From contig HG738138.1 in assembly GCA_000499405.2 (NCBI GenBank), positions 1,116,001 to 1,180,000 on the forward strand: a stretch of DNA of 64,000 bases. Reading direction: 5' to 3'. Both the position numbers and the translations under genes were made by a program. The stretch comes from Onchocerca volvulus. Its lineage: Eukaryota; Nematoda; Chromadorea; Rhabditida; Onchocercidae. Positions 36,101 to 50,240 of the stretch are shown here, piece after piece. The notes under the pieces are model-generated. The model worked only from the letters and a program-made list of their open reading frames with translations, ran no database searches and was not told where the DNA came from. Position 1 is the first letter of the stretch. Every line of letters begins with the position of its first letter.

Positions 36101-39100
36101 GATTTCAAGATATATATGTTGATGAAACTGAAATAAAATTAGGATGACCTTGTTCAAATTTGGTTCAGAAGATGTTGTTTGAAGTTGTGCTTGTGTTGAT
36201 TCGCTTTCGGATATCTCCAAGCCGCTACAGTAACTACCAGCATTTACTTTCTGTAATTTTGCAAAAATTCGCTGCATCAATGAATGAAATCTAGAAGTAC
36301 TGAAAATTTTGAGATTTTATGGACAAGAAAAAAATTAAGATTTAACTATGACAGTTTCATAGACTTTATTTTTTTCAAATTTTAAATTACGTCGAGGAAA
36401 TATAATGATTGATTGCTATTAATCATCTTTACTATTCAATTCTCACTGGAAAATTAATTTAAATTTTTCATCATTTTATTGATGGAAGATTAGATCATTT
36501 GTCGAAGAAAATTTTGAAATTAGTGTAAATCGATTGCATAAAACAATCAGTATGATGTGAATTGCTAGCAAGTCGGTCGGAATGAATCTGAAATTTGACA
36601 TTTCAGCATTTTACAAATTTTCGTTGTTTCTTTTTTTTTTCTTTTTTTTTTTTGCAAAATGGACGGTAGAAATTACCTGAATATCACTAGACAAATTAGC
36701 TTTTAGACGTCGATGTCTTTTTCTACGTTTCTTCTTCAGGATAACTGCCGGAATTGGGGGACCGATTCCGGCTGAAAATTTCGAAGTTTTTCATAACTTT
36801 TGTAATAGATTTAAATTGCTAAAACCATAATAATATGAGAAATATTTTTATTCGCTAGATACTAGTGATTTACAAAAAAAAAAAAAAACGGATTCATCAT
36901 TTTTTTTTAATTCTTTTTTTTTCTATTATTTCAAGCATTATTGTTATCATTTTTTGAAAGAATTAAAATTTCATTATTATTTTTCGGTAATATATCAATG
37001 AGATTTGTTGAAATGTAAAATGTTCTAACTTCATTACAAGCGGAAAAAAAAAGACAATATAACTCATTGCTATAATATTAAAATGAATAATTTAAGAAAT
37101 CAATCAGATGAAAGTTGTTGATAAAAAAAAAAATTAAAAATGGTTTATGTTTAAGTAGAGGATTCGAGAAATCTTGAAACTTATCATAATTTGAAATCTA
37201 ATTGATTGCTTGAATCAAACTGTCATTCAACTATGTTTTCTGAAAAAAAACCAAATCGAAATTTTGGATTTCAGAAGACTGGGCTTTCAGTAACAAAGTT
37301 TAAAATCATTTTTTTGCTGCACAGTGATCTACATAAAAGTATTTGTAACATCCTTGTTTAGATAAATTCAATATAATTATATTCGCATGGAAATATATAT
37401 AATTAAAATTTTAAATTGCAGAAGACTGGGCTTTAAAAAAAAAGAATTTTGAAACCATTCTCTTTTTTTGATTTTGAATCTATATATAATAGCAAACACT
37501 GCACTTATTTATTTTTCATAATCTAAAATTTCAAAGTAAGTATTAACTGATTTTAAGCCTTATTGGTGATTAGAATTTCATAAGATTATAAAAAAGGCAA
37601 CATTATTGAAATTAATTTTATATACAAATTTTTATTGATAATATATTTTATGTAAATAATTTTTATGAATTAGAAAACACTCGAGAGAAAAAAAAAAGAC
37701 AATTTTTCCAACCATTAAAAAAAAAAATCATTAAAAGAATCATCGTTATATTAAAAGAAGCATCGTAACATTTATACTAAAATTTCTTTTTCGTTTTTTT
37801 TTTTTTTTTTTTTTTTTTTTTGCCAAAACTTGCTTTCTTTTCTTCTTTTTTTTCTGATTATTCTTTTTTTTCTGCTTTACTTGTCATAAATTCATTTCAT
37901 TGGTTATACGAATCTTTGGAAAGTGTAATATTTATTTTTTGCTATTTAAATGCTAAACAGATTTGCTTTTTACATTGTACTATTCTCAAAGCTTTTTTGA
38001 AATGCAAAGTTATCTTTTCCTTTTATAATTTTTAAAAATTATATATTTTGAAAAAAAAAAGACAAAAACAAAGCTGTTAATTGCAATAATCTTTCCAAAT
38101 AATTGTTATCATACAAAAAAAAAAAGAAAAAAAACTATAATTGAATTTGTGTAAACAAATTTTCATTTTTTTGTTTAGAATCATTCATTTCTGCGTTCAA
38201 ATTGAATTACATGTTATTGCTATTATCATACTTCTATTTTTGCTGCTGAATGTTGCATCTGAAATTTTCAATTTCAATTGACTAATTGATATCATCAAGT
38301 TTGAAAAATTAAGTGGCATAAATAATCGTAACAATTAATGGAGCTAGTCTTGAAAATTATCAGTGAATAAATGATAACAGTCAGTAACTAATTGGAGAAG
38401 AAAAAAAAGGAACTCAAATAATTATAGGAATCCTTCGGAAGAGAAAAATTACAATTAATTTTCGCATTTTATATCATTTTATACATTACTTCGATTTCAT
38501 TTTATTTCTTCCTTAAGAAAGAAAAGAAGAGATACAGAGAGAAGTAACAAAAAAAAAAAAGGAAATGGTCGAAATGCAAAAAATAAAAAATAGAAAATAA
38601 AAAGATTCATTGTGATCAACTGATCACAATAATTCTTTTTATTTTGATCAGTTTATCATTTTATCCAACAGATAGTTAAATCTGAAAGATAATAATAAAA
38701 GAAGAAGAGATGGAAATATTCGTGAAATTATTTTGAAATTTAGATGAAAATAATTGTATAAATATGTATCAGCAAATGATAATTACAATTATCATAACTT
38801 TTTATATCAACTTATAAATTTCAGGCTAAAATTTTAATTTATTGTAGAAAGAAAATGAAAATATGCTATTATCGTTGTACTTTTCCTTAATCAATCCATT
38901 CCATTTTGATCATTTATGAATAATCGTATAATTCGGATTTGTTTGGTAGCAGAAAGAGAAATTAAATGAAATTTAAATTGTAATCGATGAAACTACTTGC
39001 AATTTATGTGAGTAATATTGGCAGAATAACCAGGTGGTACCATGCCAAGTGCATCACGTAAAGCTAAAGCAGTTTGATTGATCGGTGGTATCGGAAAACG

Positions 39101-41679
39101 GAGAATCGCTGGAGCGGATGGTGGTGGTGGTGGTGGCGGTGGTGGTGGTGGTCGTGCAACAGTTGCGGTTGCCATAAAATATGGTGCCGGTTGACCTATT
39201 GCAAATGATACCACATCTATCAAAAATTTTATATAACAATATTTATATTTTAAAAATATTTAGATACTGTTTTCGTTTTAGTAACTCTAAATCCAGAAAA
39301 TTAGTACCACTAGCAATATAATATAAATCTGGGATCAAATTTTTAATTTTAAAAATCATTATGCTGGTATTTTGACAATTAATCAATATTTTCTATATAT
39401 TTCAGGTAAATGATCAGCCTCATAACTATTTCATGTTTATTTTCTCTATTATCAATTCATTCAATTCCAATCTAATTGGATGATTAATTCATTACTTTGT
39501 GCAGATAGAATCGGTTGTGGTAGATCAAGAACGGTACGAACAGGTGAAAATGGTATTCCAGTTACAATATGAGCCTGAGCTTGTTGTCTCAAAATATTAT
39601 TCGGCAAAATAATCCCATTAATCGAGCTATTAACTGGCAAATTATTTGCAAATATCATTCCATCAGAACGAAATGATTCATCCAAAATTTGTCTAGATCG
39701 AGGAACAAATTCTGGTGCTTTTAACCATTCTGAAAAAATGAAATATGAAATATCGATCTTAAATTCCAAGTAAATTCAAATTTGAAAATATGTGATATAA
39801 TACTGATATAATTCCTTATCTGTATTAAAAAAAAAAATTTTTTTTTACGAAAAACAAAAGAAATTTTAAAAATAAAGATGATTTATTGAAATTGGAAAAA
39901 ATTGGGTATTTTAAAATGTCAAAAAGTTGTCATTTTAATTTATTTTCCAATCTATTAAAGCAAATAAACAAAGTAATACTTGTATTTGAGAACTCATAAT
40001 ATATGAATAGAAATGTTTGATTTTGGAAAGAATTGAAGTGAGCCAATGAATTTTTGTGATTTTATTCGCAACTTAAGGAGAAAAAATGTAAAAATATGAA
40101 AAGAAAAGAAGATAAAAAACTGTTTTATGGAAAGGAAGAAATCACAAATTCAATTCATGGATAAACTACGAAGGTGAAGTGAGTTGCACAATTTAAACTG
40201 AAAGTTTAGTTAAATTTTCTCGCAACTTTTTTTTCGAAACAAATTCTGGGCACTAAATGTAAATAGATTCTCAATTTTTTCTTTTTTTTTTTTTGAATAC
40301 TTTTTTTTATAAGTTGACATTTTCAGATTTTCTTTTTGTCAAAAAATAATCTTTGCTTACTTTAGAATCAATAATATTTGTTTGCTTTCTAATTCTTCTC
40401 CATCTTTTCTTAATTTTCAATTTATAATGTCTATTTAAAAGAGTTAATTATTCCATAATGAGTAACTAATTCTTGTCATCTTCTTTCCATTAACCCATTA
40501 GTGTTTTAATGGAATTTAAGCATAATTTTGCTTAACAAATAAAATGATAGGGAAATTTACATTGAGTTGAAATGGACAAAAAAAAAAAAAAAAAAAAACT
40601 TGATTATACCATTTCTGATATAATTTAGAAATATAATTAGCAATGATTTGCTTTTTCTGCCATATTTTACATTATATACTCAACCAAACGATTGCAAATA
40701 TTGCTGAATTTTACAACTGATGTCAATTAATCACCAAACGATCGATTTAGTCGAAGCAAATACTTTCAGGTGGAAAAAGGCAAAGGTATAGTGTAAGAAT
40801 AATCTCTTTCGATTCAAAATTTCAGGCGAGAATCTTGGGTATAAATGTAATACTCGAAATAAGATGCTAGTAAAGCTTACCATTTTTAAATATTTCAATT
40901 TTCAACTTGCAATTCTAACATCCCATTCCAATTGAGCAAAAAATTTTTGATTTTGTTTTAACATAATTTGTTCAAAAAGCTAAATTAAAAACTAAAAGAT
41001 ATAAAATTTCTTTTCTTATTAATTTTTTCATTAATTAATTTGTAGCTTAGTGGATTAGCAAGAAGATATATAATATAAATTTGGTATTTTGCATACCAAA
41101 AAAATCGCATATTAAATGTAATAAATGGATTTTCTTCGTGATCTTCAAAGATATATTTCAGGTCACAGGTCATGCAGGGTAATATGAAGTCACTGAAATA
41201 TCGCAGGTCAACAAGATTCAAAAAGCTTGAAAAAAATTAGCTCGACAAATTTTCAATGCTAACTTTTTCTCGGTCTACTTTTTTTCGCGCGATCAAACGT
41301 TTATTCCGCCTGTCTCTATTGTAGTCACTCATATCCGTTTTTCTATAGGAATAAGATTTTGCATCTTTCAAGATCTGTTCCTTAAAAAGGATAATGGAAT
41401 GCCTAAAGATACTTCTGAAAATTTCCTAAATTTCCATCAAAAAAAAGAGCAAATAAATTGAAATTAATCCAATTAAATGATTAAATTGGAAGTAATTGAT
41501 TCACCTTCCGGATCAATTGCGGTTTTAATTTGTTTCGACGACGATAAATTTCCATTTTCATGTGGTATTCTAAAATTGTTATCATTTGATATATGCATTT
41601 GCATATCACCATGCCAATAGGATGGTGGTGGTCGATCTTCGGCATCAAAATAAATCCGCTTGGATTGTAAATTTTCCAT
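33199..41679 (-). CDS. Unrecognised proline-rich protein with PAM2-like motif and CAAX-type C-terminus
   Basis: I do not recognise this gene. Exons join in phase: 41505-41679, 39496-39729, 39031-39216, 36677-36771, 36149-36250, 35058-35142, 34668-34772, 34180-34334, an exon starting at 34051 whose donor is unclear (perhaps ending 34019), 33644-33715 and 33199-33330. The product is about 457 aa. In order there are a PPPSY motif (about residue 18), a PAM2-like stretch EWLKAPEFVPRS (59-70) of the kind that binds the MLLE domain of poly(A)-binding protein, an 11-Pro run, and a strongly basic patch KKKRRKRHRR. Acidic, Ser-rich segments follow, and the end is MCCSIM. CSIM fits a farnesyltransferase CAAX box, with an adjacent Cys that could be palmitoylated. 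There is no signal peptide or membrane segment. A membrane-tethered, RNA-linked adaptor is a speculative reading; the motifs themselves are visible. Confidence 0.7.
37794..37821. repeat. Poly-T tract (28 bases) in an intron
   Basis: An uninterrupted T run lies in the 2.3 kb intron between exons 39031-39216 and 36677-36771 of the proline-rich gene. The rest of that intron is AT-rich with no recognisable coding sequence. Confidence 0.85.
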
Positions 41680-44600
41680 AATTTACTACAAATACATTAC
41701 GGCAACCTTAAATGATTTAGAGATTTGTTAGCTTATTTTTTGTTAATCATTTTGATATCTGCAGATATGACTACTGTAAAATCGTTCTGATTTTCTAAAA
41801 AGATAATATACGAAATGATTTCAGGGTAAAATGAGAAGGGAAGGAAAAGAGAGAGGGAAAGAAAAAAGAAAAACATATTAAAATGGCTCGAACGAAAATA
41901 AGTAATCAAATTTAGGCCGAATCATCTATTATTATTTTTACATAAGATTAGCAAAATTTAGGGATTCAAATTATTTACGTAAAAATTTCACATGCAATGT
42001 TTCTTCTTTTTTTTTTTAAGGATATATCTAAATTATAAATTATCCGAATCAAATTTTAATCAAGATTTGAAATTTGATTCTAGTTTTTTGCTCAGCTAAA
42101 TTTATTTCTGAATAATAAATTTTATTAAAAAAAAGAAACCGATCCATTTATGTTTATTCATTTTAATAGATTGTTCTTGTTTATGATTTCCATGAGAAGT
42201 AACAAATTTGTTTCGAAAAATTTGATTTATACTTAAATATCAAGAGTTACAGTATATATTTTTTCATTTCAATGTTACAATTCCTATTCTGATATTTTTG
42301 TCATTCAAGAAGCAAGATAGATGTAAAACTGTGAAAATCATAATCAAAATATGCATATTTTCAAAGTTGCAATACATTATCATAAGTATTACAAGTTACA
42401 GCATATTATTATATGATATCATATTTATTCTATGATATTTAATTATTTTCACAATCAATTCATGTATTTTTAATAGATAAATTGCTGGAAGAGGATATAA
42501 CAATTATGAAAATACTGTTTGTTGTAAAATTTATACATACAAGTAATAACTGCCTAACAAATAATAATAATAATAAATAAAAGAATAATTTTCTAACATA
42601 CTGAATTTCTTTTGTGCCTCTTAAACGAGATAAATTTTATTTGAAGAAATTTGAAAAATAAAAACAAAAAAATATATATAACCAATCATTTCATACATAA
42701 TATTTGGATGAAATTATTCATAATTAGCCAAAGGAAAAGTCATACAAAATGGAAAAAAGTTTTTGAAGAATGTTGCGTTAGACTTGCATCTAAAAAAAAA
42801 TAAAAATAAAAAACTAACAACATTCTTAAATTTGATATAAAATTGAAGCATAAAAATTAAGAAAGGCTTAGAATAATGGCAAATTTGAGATGGATAAAAT
42901 TGAATTTTTTTTTCTCCTTTTTCTTTTTTTTTTTTTTTTTTTTTAAAGAAAAGAAAGAAAAAAGAGAAAAGTAAGGGAAAGTAGGAAATTTTAAAAAAAG
43001 TAATAAAAAAAAAGGAAAGAACTTAGAGCAAGTTGAAAATTATACCAAAAAGATAAAAATGATTCATTTTCGGTCGAGAAAAATATGAACATTCTGCCGA
43101 TATGATTGTTAGGTTTGAGTGTAAGATTTGAACAGAGCAAAATTTAAAGAAGAAAAGTTGTAAATATCAAAAGTTCGAAAAACTTCCAGACAGACAGACG
43201 TATATACATTACAATTGGAAAGTTAGACTTGAATTTCTTACTGATCATCATTATTATATAGTTATAGTCATCAGCACAATCATCATTATCAATAATTATC
43301 ACTACCATCGTAACTACCAACGAGAACTTTAATGAACGGCTGTCTGTTGATGATGATTAATTATATAATCGTAAAATGATATTACATAACTTTCATCTCA
43401 TCTTCCTTCTCTCATCTCTTGCAATTTGTTAAGCTGATCCGTTTTCAAAACAAAATAAAAAAAAAGAGAGAGAGAGAATATATTTTTTTTGTTTTCCTTA
43501 TTGAAGGGTTTAGGATGATTTTTTTTTTTTTTTCAACCAAAAGATATGCTGTAATGTGATTAAAAAAGCCATAAAATTTCTTTGTTACTCTTATTCAAAG
43601 TTTATAATATTGTTAAAGTATGCTATAATGTAATTATATTGCTAAAATACGCTGTGTATCAGAAAAAAAAAAAAGATTGGCTAAGAAATCATCCATCGAT
43701 AATTTTAGTAATAGATGAATTTAATTGAATAATTTCAGACTCATGCAATGATTTCATGCTTTCGTTCGATATTGTATTGATTGATGGAACATTAGTGATA
43801 ATATTGATTAATGGACACGAATGAAGAATTAAATGGAAAGTAAAAACAAAATTTTTAGAAGAAATTAGAGAATAATTTATAATATCAATTAATTATTTAT
43901 TAATAAATCATAGATGAGTTTATCTATGATTTAATAATTAAATCTTAACCATTAAAATTATATAACAGTTTAAAAGAGATTTAAATTTGTTAACACCTTC
44001 CTGATTTTTTTTTTTTGTGATTAATTTTGTGATTAAGAAGTATTTTCATTTCTTCTCTCCTTTTCCTATTCTTTTCATTCAATTCAGTTAAAATACATAT
44101 TTGTACGATGGAAAATTACAAATAAATAATAACAAAATAATGTTAAATTAGGAAATAAATATCTTGTCAAATCTAAAAACTTCCAAAGAGAGAAAGAAAA
44201 TAATTGTCTAATAGGGGAATGGCATTTATTTTATTAAATTTTAATTATTTTGCAGTTTTAAAGAACTTATAACAATATCTAAATCGGTTAAACTATAAAT
44301 TGAGGTATTTTTCTGTTTGACTAAATGAAAAGCATGCTTGCATTTCAATATTTCTTTACTTGCTTTAAAAATTATTTAAAAAAAAAAAGAAATTTGTATT
44401 TCGAGATTTTTTCCTCCCCAAAATTTTTCGCGTATTATTTTATCCTATGATCAAAGGATTTATATCAAACTAAAGGTATATCTAATTTATAGAAATATTA
44501 GTAAAATAAAAATAAACTGTTGAAAATGAACATAAACATAGTAGAATTTTCTATTTTTCTAAAAATCAAAGGTTTTTGTGCTATGAAATGAAGCTTACTG

Positions 44601-47375
44601 CGATGTGTTATTGCTATTTCCATTATTAATTGCAAAATTTTTCACCAAAAAAGAAAGAGCTTTTTTTTTTTTTTTTTTTCAAAATTTGCCCTCAATTTGT
44701 TAGCACGATTAATTACTTTTCATGCAAATTCCAAGTACGTATGCAAAAACACAAAATACCATAATGGAAATTATTCACAAAAGATGAATTAAACGGTAAC
44801 CAAGAAACATAAAAGTGGAAATTAAAGTGATGCAAATTGGAACAGAAGAAAAAAGTTTGAAGTCTGCAAAAAAAAAAAAAGAAGAAAAGAGCAAGAATTT
44901 TCTAGACCAATTAATTCAGATGAATACTTTGCAATTGTGAAAACCAGGAAATTTGCAATTCTTTAAAATCTGTTTCTATTTGTATATATTTCTTATTCTA
45001 TAACTTACTTAAATCATTTGATATACTTGAATCCGACTGATATATAGTCATAAATAATAATAGCAAATCCTAAAACATAAATGTTTAAAAAATTAATTAT
45101 AACTGAAAAAGAAATTTTTCAAAGCAATCAATTTTATTGCCTTATTTTAGGATTGATTCGGAAATTCTTCGAAAATTAAAAATCGTTTCTTTGAAAAAAA
45201 AAAAAAAAAAAAAAAACAAAAATTTAAGTGAAGAAAGAAGGGAGAAAAAAAAAGACAAATTCCGAAGAAATTAAAAATCGAAACATCAGGGCGTATTTGT
45301 AAAGACGAATCAATACTAATATGAAAATCCAATAGCAGTATATTATAGGACAAGCAAAAATTAATTTCTTAATTTTATAATCCAATTTTAAATTCTTGAT
45401 GGAAATGCATTTTTCAGGATACCATCGAGAACTTCTCCATTAAATTATTCAGATAAAAAATGTAAATAATTCAATAAATAGACATTATTTTATGCTCATT
45501 CATCATCTACACGTATTCAAAAATTGCAGCAACAATAGGCTGGAATTGTAAAGAACTATTTTTCTTTTTTTGTTTTTTTTTCCTCTCTCTTCAGGAAGTG
45601 TTTTGGGATGAAATCTTCAACAAATCTTGTCAAATTAATTCAATTTCTCTATAGAAAAACTTGACATTAAAGACAAAAAAAATTTTCTGATTTTCCCATT
45701 ACGAAGTCACTGCCATCCCTTCCAGAAAATTCACGATTTGTTGATAACCGAAATAATCACGGAAGGAGAAATTCGAGATATATACGCTAATTGAATAATA
45801 CTGATATCAAAGAAAATGGGAATTTTTCCAAAAATGAATTAGCTATTCCGAAAAAGTTATATTTGAAATGTAATTATTTCGAAACCATTGCTAACTCAAC
45901 CAATCAGATCTGACAACAGTTATCGCTTAGAATAATGATAAGGCTGCATCAGAGGCTAGCTATCAGAAAGGTACTGGAGAAAAATGAAAATCCGGCAAAA
46001 TCTATCTATGCTGGGACGAAACGTCTTCAACCTATTCTCAAACTTTCAATAAGTATAACGTCTTATTTGTTTGAATGAAGCGGTTTTGCTATAAATGGAA
46101 TTTTTCTGTAAGAAACCTCCTCAATCTCTTATAATGCAAATCATTTTCTATGACAGCAAGAAAAAAACAGATAATTCCTACCACTGCAAGGAAAAAAATC
46201 AAACCTATCAATTATATATTTTTTAAAAATTACAACTGGGAACAGTTAAAATAACTTAAATACACAAATAAACTGTGATTCGAGGGAGAAACAGGAATAC
46301 AAAAAAAATGACAAGAGCAAAAAAACGACAAATCAGAAACAATAGATAACTTTGCATAAACAAAAACAAATGTCCTTCTCAGCCTGATCCAACGAAAACA
46401 ACGATATTTGAGCAAAGCTGCAGTCATAATGATAGGTATTAATTGGATGCGAAATATAATAAGTATGGATGTTCCATAAGGAATATGAACTGCATTCTTG
46501 AAGACATAGATAACCAAAGATTGAACGAAATAATTTAGCGAATAGGAAATTCTCATTTTCAACAATTACATAAACAACTCAGAGAAATGAAGTTAAAAAA
46601 ATTCTTTACTTTGGGTCGGAGAAAAAATGAAAATTTTTTCAAAATCAGCATAGATCTTTCTTTCACTTTTTTTATTTTTAAATTTTAGAAATAAACCAAT
46701 TCTAATTTCTTTTTCTGGTATTTTTGAAAGTATGATCAACAGTGAATTTTCATATGAACAGTGAAATAAATTACATTTGAAAAACCGTCACAAATAAAAT
46801 GCACCATTTACATAAATTATCATATAGATGTTATCATGAGTACTGGAAGAAAAAAATAAAGATTTACTATGCATCAAAAAAAAAAAAAAAAATTGCCAGT
46901 AGGTAGAGGAAAAAAGATCTAAATTAAAGACGTTTTTGAAATGAAGACAGAAATGATGCCAGCTCCATTTCCGAAGAATAAGTTCGCGTTTGGAGTTCAA
47001 ATGACTTTAAAAGGACATTCCCGAAAAAAAAAAAAAATTGTAACATAAAAGACAATGAAAATTCAAAGAACAGAAGAATTTGTTTTGAGGAGGAAAAATA
47101 GAGAAAAGACCAATTTGCACTGAGAATTCAAAAGGTTTGAAAAATGAAGAGGATGGAGGAGAACTGCAGAATGCAATTGTGTTACTCAGGAGAAGGAAAT
47201 GGGAGAAAGAAAGCAGAGGAATGGTGGCAAAGCCCGAGATGGAGGGTATGAAAAGAAGAGGAAATGGGAAATGGAAGTTCAGAAATACAAGATGAAGCGG
47301 TCGATCAGTTGGTTTAACTCCGACTAAATCCATTAAACAAAACAAATATTTGAAGTGCAATAGAATGATACATAC
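41680..47375. other. AT-rich intergenic desert
   Basis: I see no supported gene in 5.7 kb. It holds many A and T homopolymers (for example 42924-42944 and 45188-45213), an AAT run near 42564-42578, and a degenerate ATC/ATT-rich stretch around 43240-43330. The longest ORFs (46230-46565 and 47007-47360, both minus) are hydrophobic translations of A/T-rich sequence without family resemblance. The second lies just 3' of the NF-YB stop. Confidence 0.5.
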
Positions 47376-50240
47376 TTATTCAAAGCTAATGTAATCAATA
47401 CTGTCATGAGATCGCTTCCTTGGTTGTTCCCGAGTACCGCCACTAGCATCACCACTATTACTGTGATGATGTCCAAATTGTCCCACATTACCCGCATATG
47501 ACACTTGCTGTTTGTGTTGATTTGCTGTCGAAAGCCCAACGGAACTATGCTTCAGCCCGTAAGTAGCACCATTCCTAGATTGCTCTCCAGCATGTCGTGT
47601 AATCTGTGGTACCTAAAACAGTACCTGCCTATGAGTTAAGAAAAACAAACCTTATTTGAAAACTTGGAAGTTCCGAGAATATGCTAAGTGGAACTATAAA
47701 AATCTAGTTAAAGAGAAAATTAAAGTTTATGATGGCTTTAAAATTGAAAAGATGTGCTTCTTTAGAAATCCATAAAATTTAAGTTCGATACGTATTCACG
47801 CCATTATAGAAAGATATGATTAGCGAATCACCGGAATGAGCTCGTGATGTTGATAATTTACATGTTATCTTGAAAATTCCGGACTGACATCCTAAATTCA
47901 AATAAGAACATTTGATAGAACAACTTAACTCCTTATACGATGTCGAGGCTATATTATCAGATTTCGGCAGTGAAGGCCGAAATTCAGTTTTCGAGAAATT
48001 AAACATTTCTTTGTCAATTGCTTTACCATCCGTTAGGTTCTGCACATCCGGACAAGATAAGGTTAATGGTGTGGCAGAAGAGTCAGCAACTGCCGTTACC
48101 TGTAGAACTGTGATTGTTACGGTAAAAAATGCCAGTAAATCCATCAAATTTACGGAATAAAAAAGATTTAACATTTGTTCCAAAGAAGTATGCATTTTCA
48201 GAATGCTAAAATCTACCTGAACAGGTAGAAGTTGTTGAGTACCATTAGGATTTTGCACATTGATGTAATGTTGACCAGTAGCAGGATCCATCAAAAGTTG
48301 CAAATGCTGCACGTTGCCCGTACTCATCACTCGTACTGCACCATCTGGATCATCTTCACCTATAAAAATAATGAAATCAGATTCGCTACAGTTTAATTTA
48401 TTCGAAACAAATCTTAATATTTATTAGATTTAAATTCCAGTTTTTCTGAAAATTATACTTTGATTATTCAAAATGTGATATTTGGTGAGAATTTTGTTCA
48501 TATTAAATTTGAAAATTCCGATGCCAAATAAAAGATGCAAAATAAATAAATAAATATATTTTCATACCGGTAAAAATAATTTGAGGAGCACATGCACTTG
48601 AGGATGCCATTGGTTCAGTCTGAATGGTAAAAACATCAGAAGAAGCGGATTCATTCGAGTCACGAACATTCATTTTTTCCTGAAAGTAAGGGTTCTTTTA
48701 GAGCAAAAAAATGGCCAAGAACATTTTGACTACCGGATAATCAATTTATAAGAGAAAGAAAAAAATCAAGTAGAACTGACTAGAAGGGAAGAATGAGATC
48801 CCGAAGGTTCAACAAGAAGTGTTTCATTATTACGTTCCGTACGAAAAGCTTCTCGAAATCTGAAATAATTACGAAATAACCAGAGAATAACGCATATCGG
48901 CTAAGATTCAGTACCATTTGTTTAAAATAACAGTAAAAATAAAATAAAATTTATGCACTTCCTCACGTATGCGCTCAGCGGTCCCACATAATTGTCAAAA
49001 CCAAGAGTAGAAAATGCTCCAATAATGTCTTCACCTGTTATCGTTTTCCTCTTTTCCTGCAAACCTTATTTTCAAAAACAGAAAGAAATATCCCTCCATA
49101 ATTAACATAATCTCAATATGAAACAAATAAATGATGTTACAATCTCTTTTCAAATTTTCGCATAGTAGCACTATTATCTCTAAATTTTCATTTATGCCAA
49201 TGTCGGACGATGCAGCATCGCAGCTTAAAAAAGCCTCCGAAATAGGGCTGAACAATACCACTACCGCTTACAATTTTTAACAGAAAATACACTTGCATTA
49301 AGGCAGCGATCACAAGCTTCGGATGTAATGAAAGAAATAAACTCGGAGACACATTCCTGGACGCATTCTTTCGCATCCTTGGCAACTTTTCCGGAACGAG
49401 GAATCATATTTTTCATTAACCGGGATATGTTTGCTGTAAAAGAAAAAAAAAAAAACTGCGTGGTATTTAAATGGAATATATTATTTTAAAATCAACATGC
49501 CGATGTCTATTTGCAAATGCTCATGCCATCATACACGAATATGCTTACCAATAGGAAGGAATCGATCTTGCTCCAAAATCGGTTTCCGAGCCATGTTGTT
49601 CTCTTCTGATGCGATGCTCGCAACTGTCAAAATCCTTCCCGCATTGTTATCCTGAAATTCGCTTGAAAAGATATATAAGAAAGGGAAAGGAAAAAGATTT
49701 TAAATGGCAATAAAGAATCCAAACATTAATAGTACTCCCATTATGTATACTATTAATTCAACTTAAGTATATCATTTGTTCAACCCTTGCTAAATCGGCA
49801 GAGCTATTCATCGCCATTTCACCCTTTGCTTAATTTTATCCTTATCATTATTTTCTCTCTCAAGTCATTTAGTACCGTTATTTAAGAACAAACTTTATAG
49901 TCACGGATTCAGACAACTGAAACTTTCCTTTAATTTTCAACTTATATACAGAAATATAAGAAATATCAGTATTTTCTGAACCATTCAGTGTAGTACATCA
50001 CCTTTCCTACAACTCAGCTATATGTCGGAAAAGACAATTCAGAAAAGGTATTCGATACTAATTAGCATATCATACCGCCAAATACATTCAGTAGCACAGA
50101 TTACTTATTTTTCCACTACATACAAAAACAAAAATTTCATTCTAAAAACCTACCTCAGTTGTACTACCTTCAGTCTGGCATGTATTACTCTCTTGGGAAT
50201 ACTTATCCAGGTAATTATTGCCATCATCTTCATTGATCAT
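47376..50240 (-). CDS. nfyb: Nuclear transcription factor Y subunit beta (NF-YB)
   Basis: Eight exons keep frame to 333 aa: 50154-50240, 49549-49651, 49291-49433, 48959-49056, 48781-48859, 48568-48679, 48217-48359, 47376-47612. NF-YB pairs with NF-YC through a histone fold, and the dimer joins NF-YA to bind CCAAT boxes in the nucleus. The fold spans roughly residues 57-150 and is nearly canonical: [86 protein letters not shown]. The remainder is a long C-terminal region, first Ser/acidic, then Gln/Asn-rich ([20 protein letters not shown]), then Ser/Gly/His-rich, ending SIDYISFE. Vertebrate NF-YB is about 207 aa, so the tail is extended. The start ATG (MINEDDG) lies 15 bases behind an acceptor-like GATTTTAG, fitting trans-splicing. 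The gene is divergent from riboflavin kinase. Confidence 0.95.

Noticed and set aside
39115..39160. GGT repeat read as a regulatory microsatellite
   Set aside because: On the minus strand it encodes the in-frame poly-Pro run of the proline-rich protein with mixed CCA/CCG codons, so it is coding.
46230..47360. Two minus-strand ORFs of 111-117 codons rich in Phe, Leu, Ile and Ser, looking like membrane proteins
   Set aside because: Hydrophobic translations are expected from A/T-rich, T-biased sequence. There are no motifs, and the second is probably 3' flank of NF-YB.
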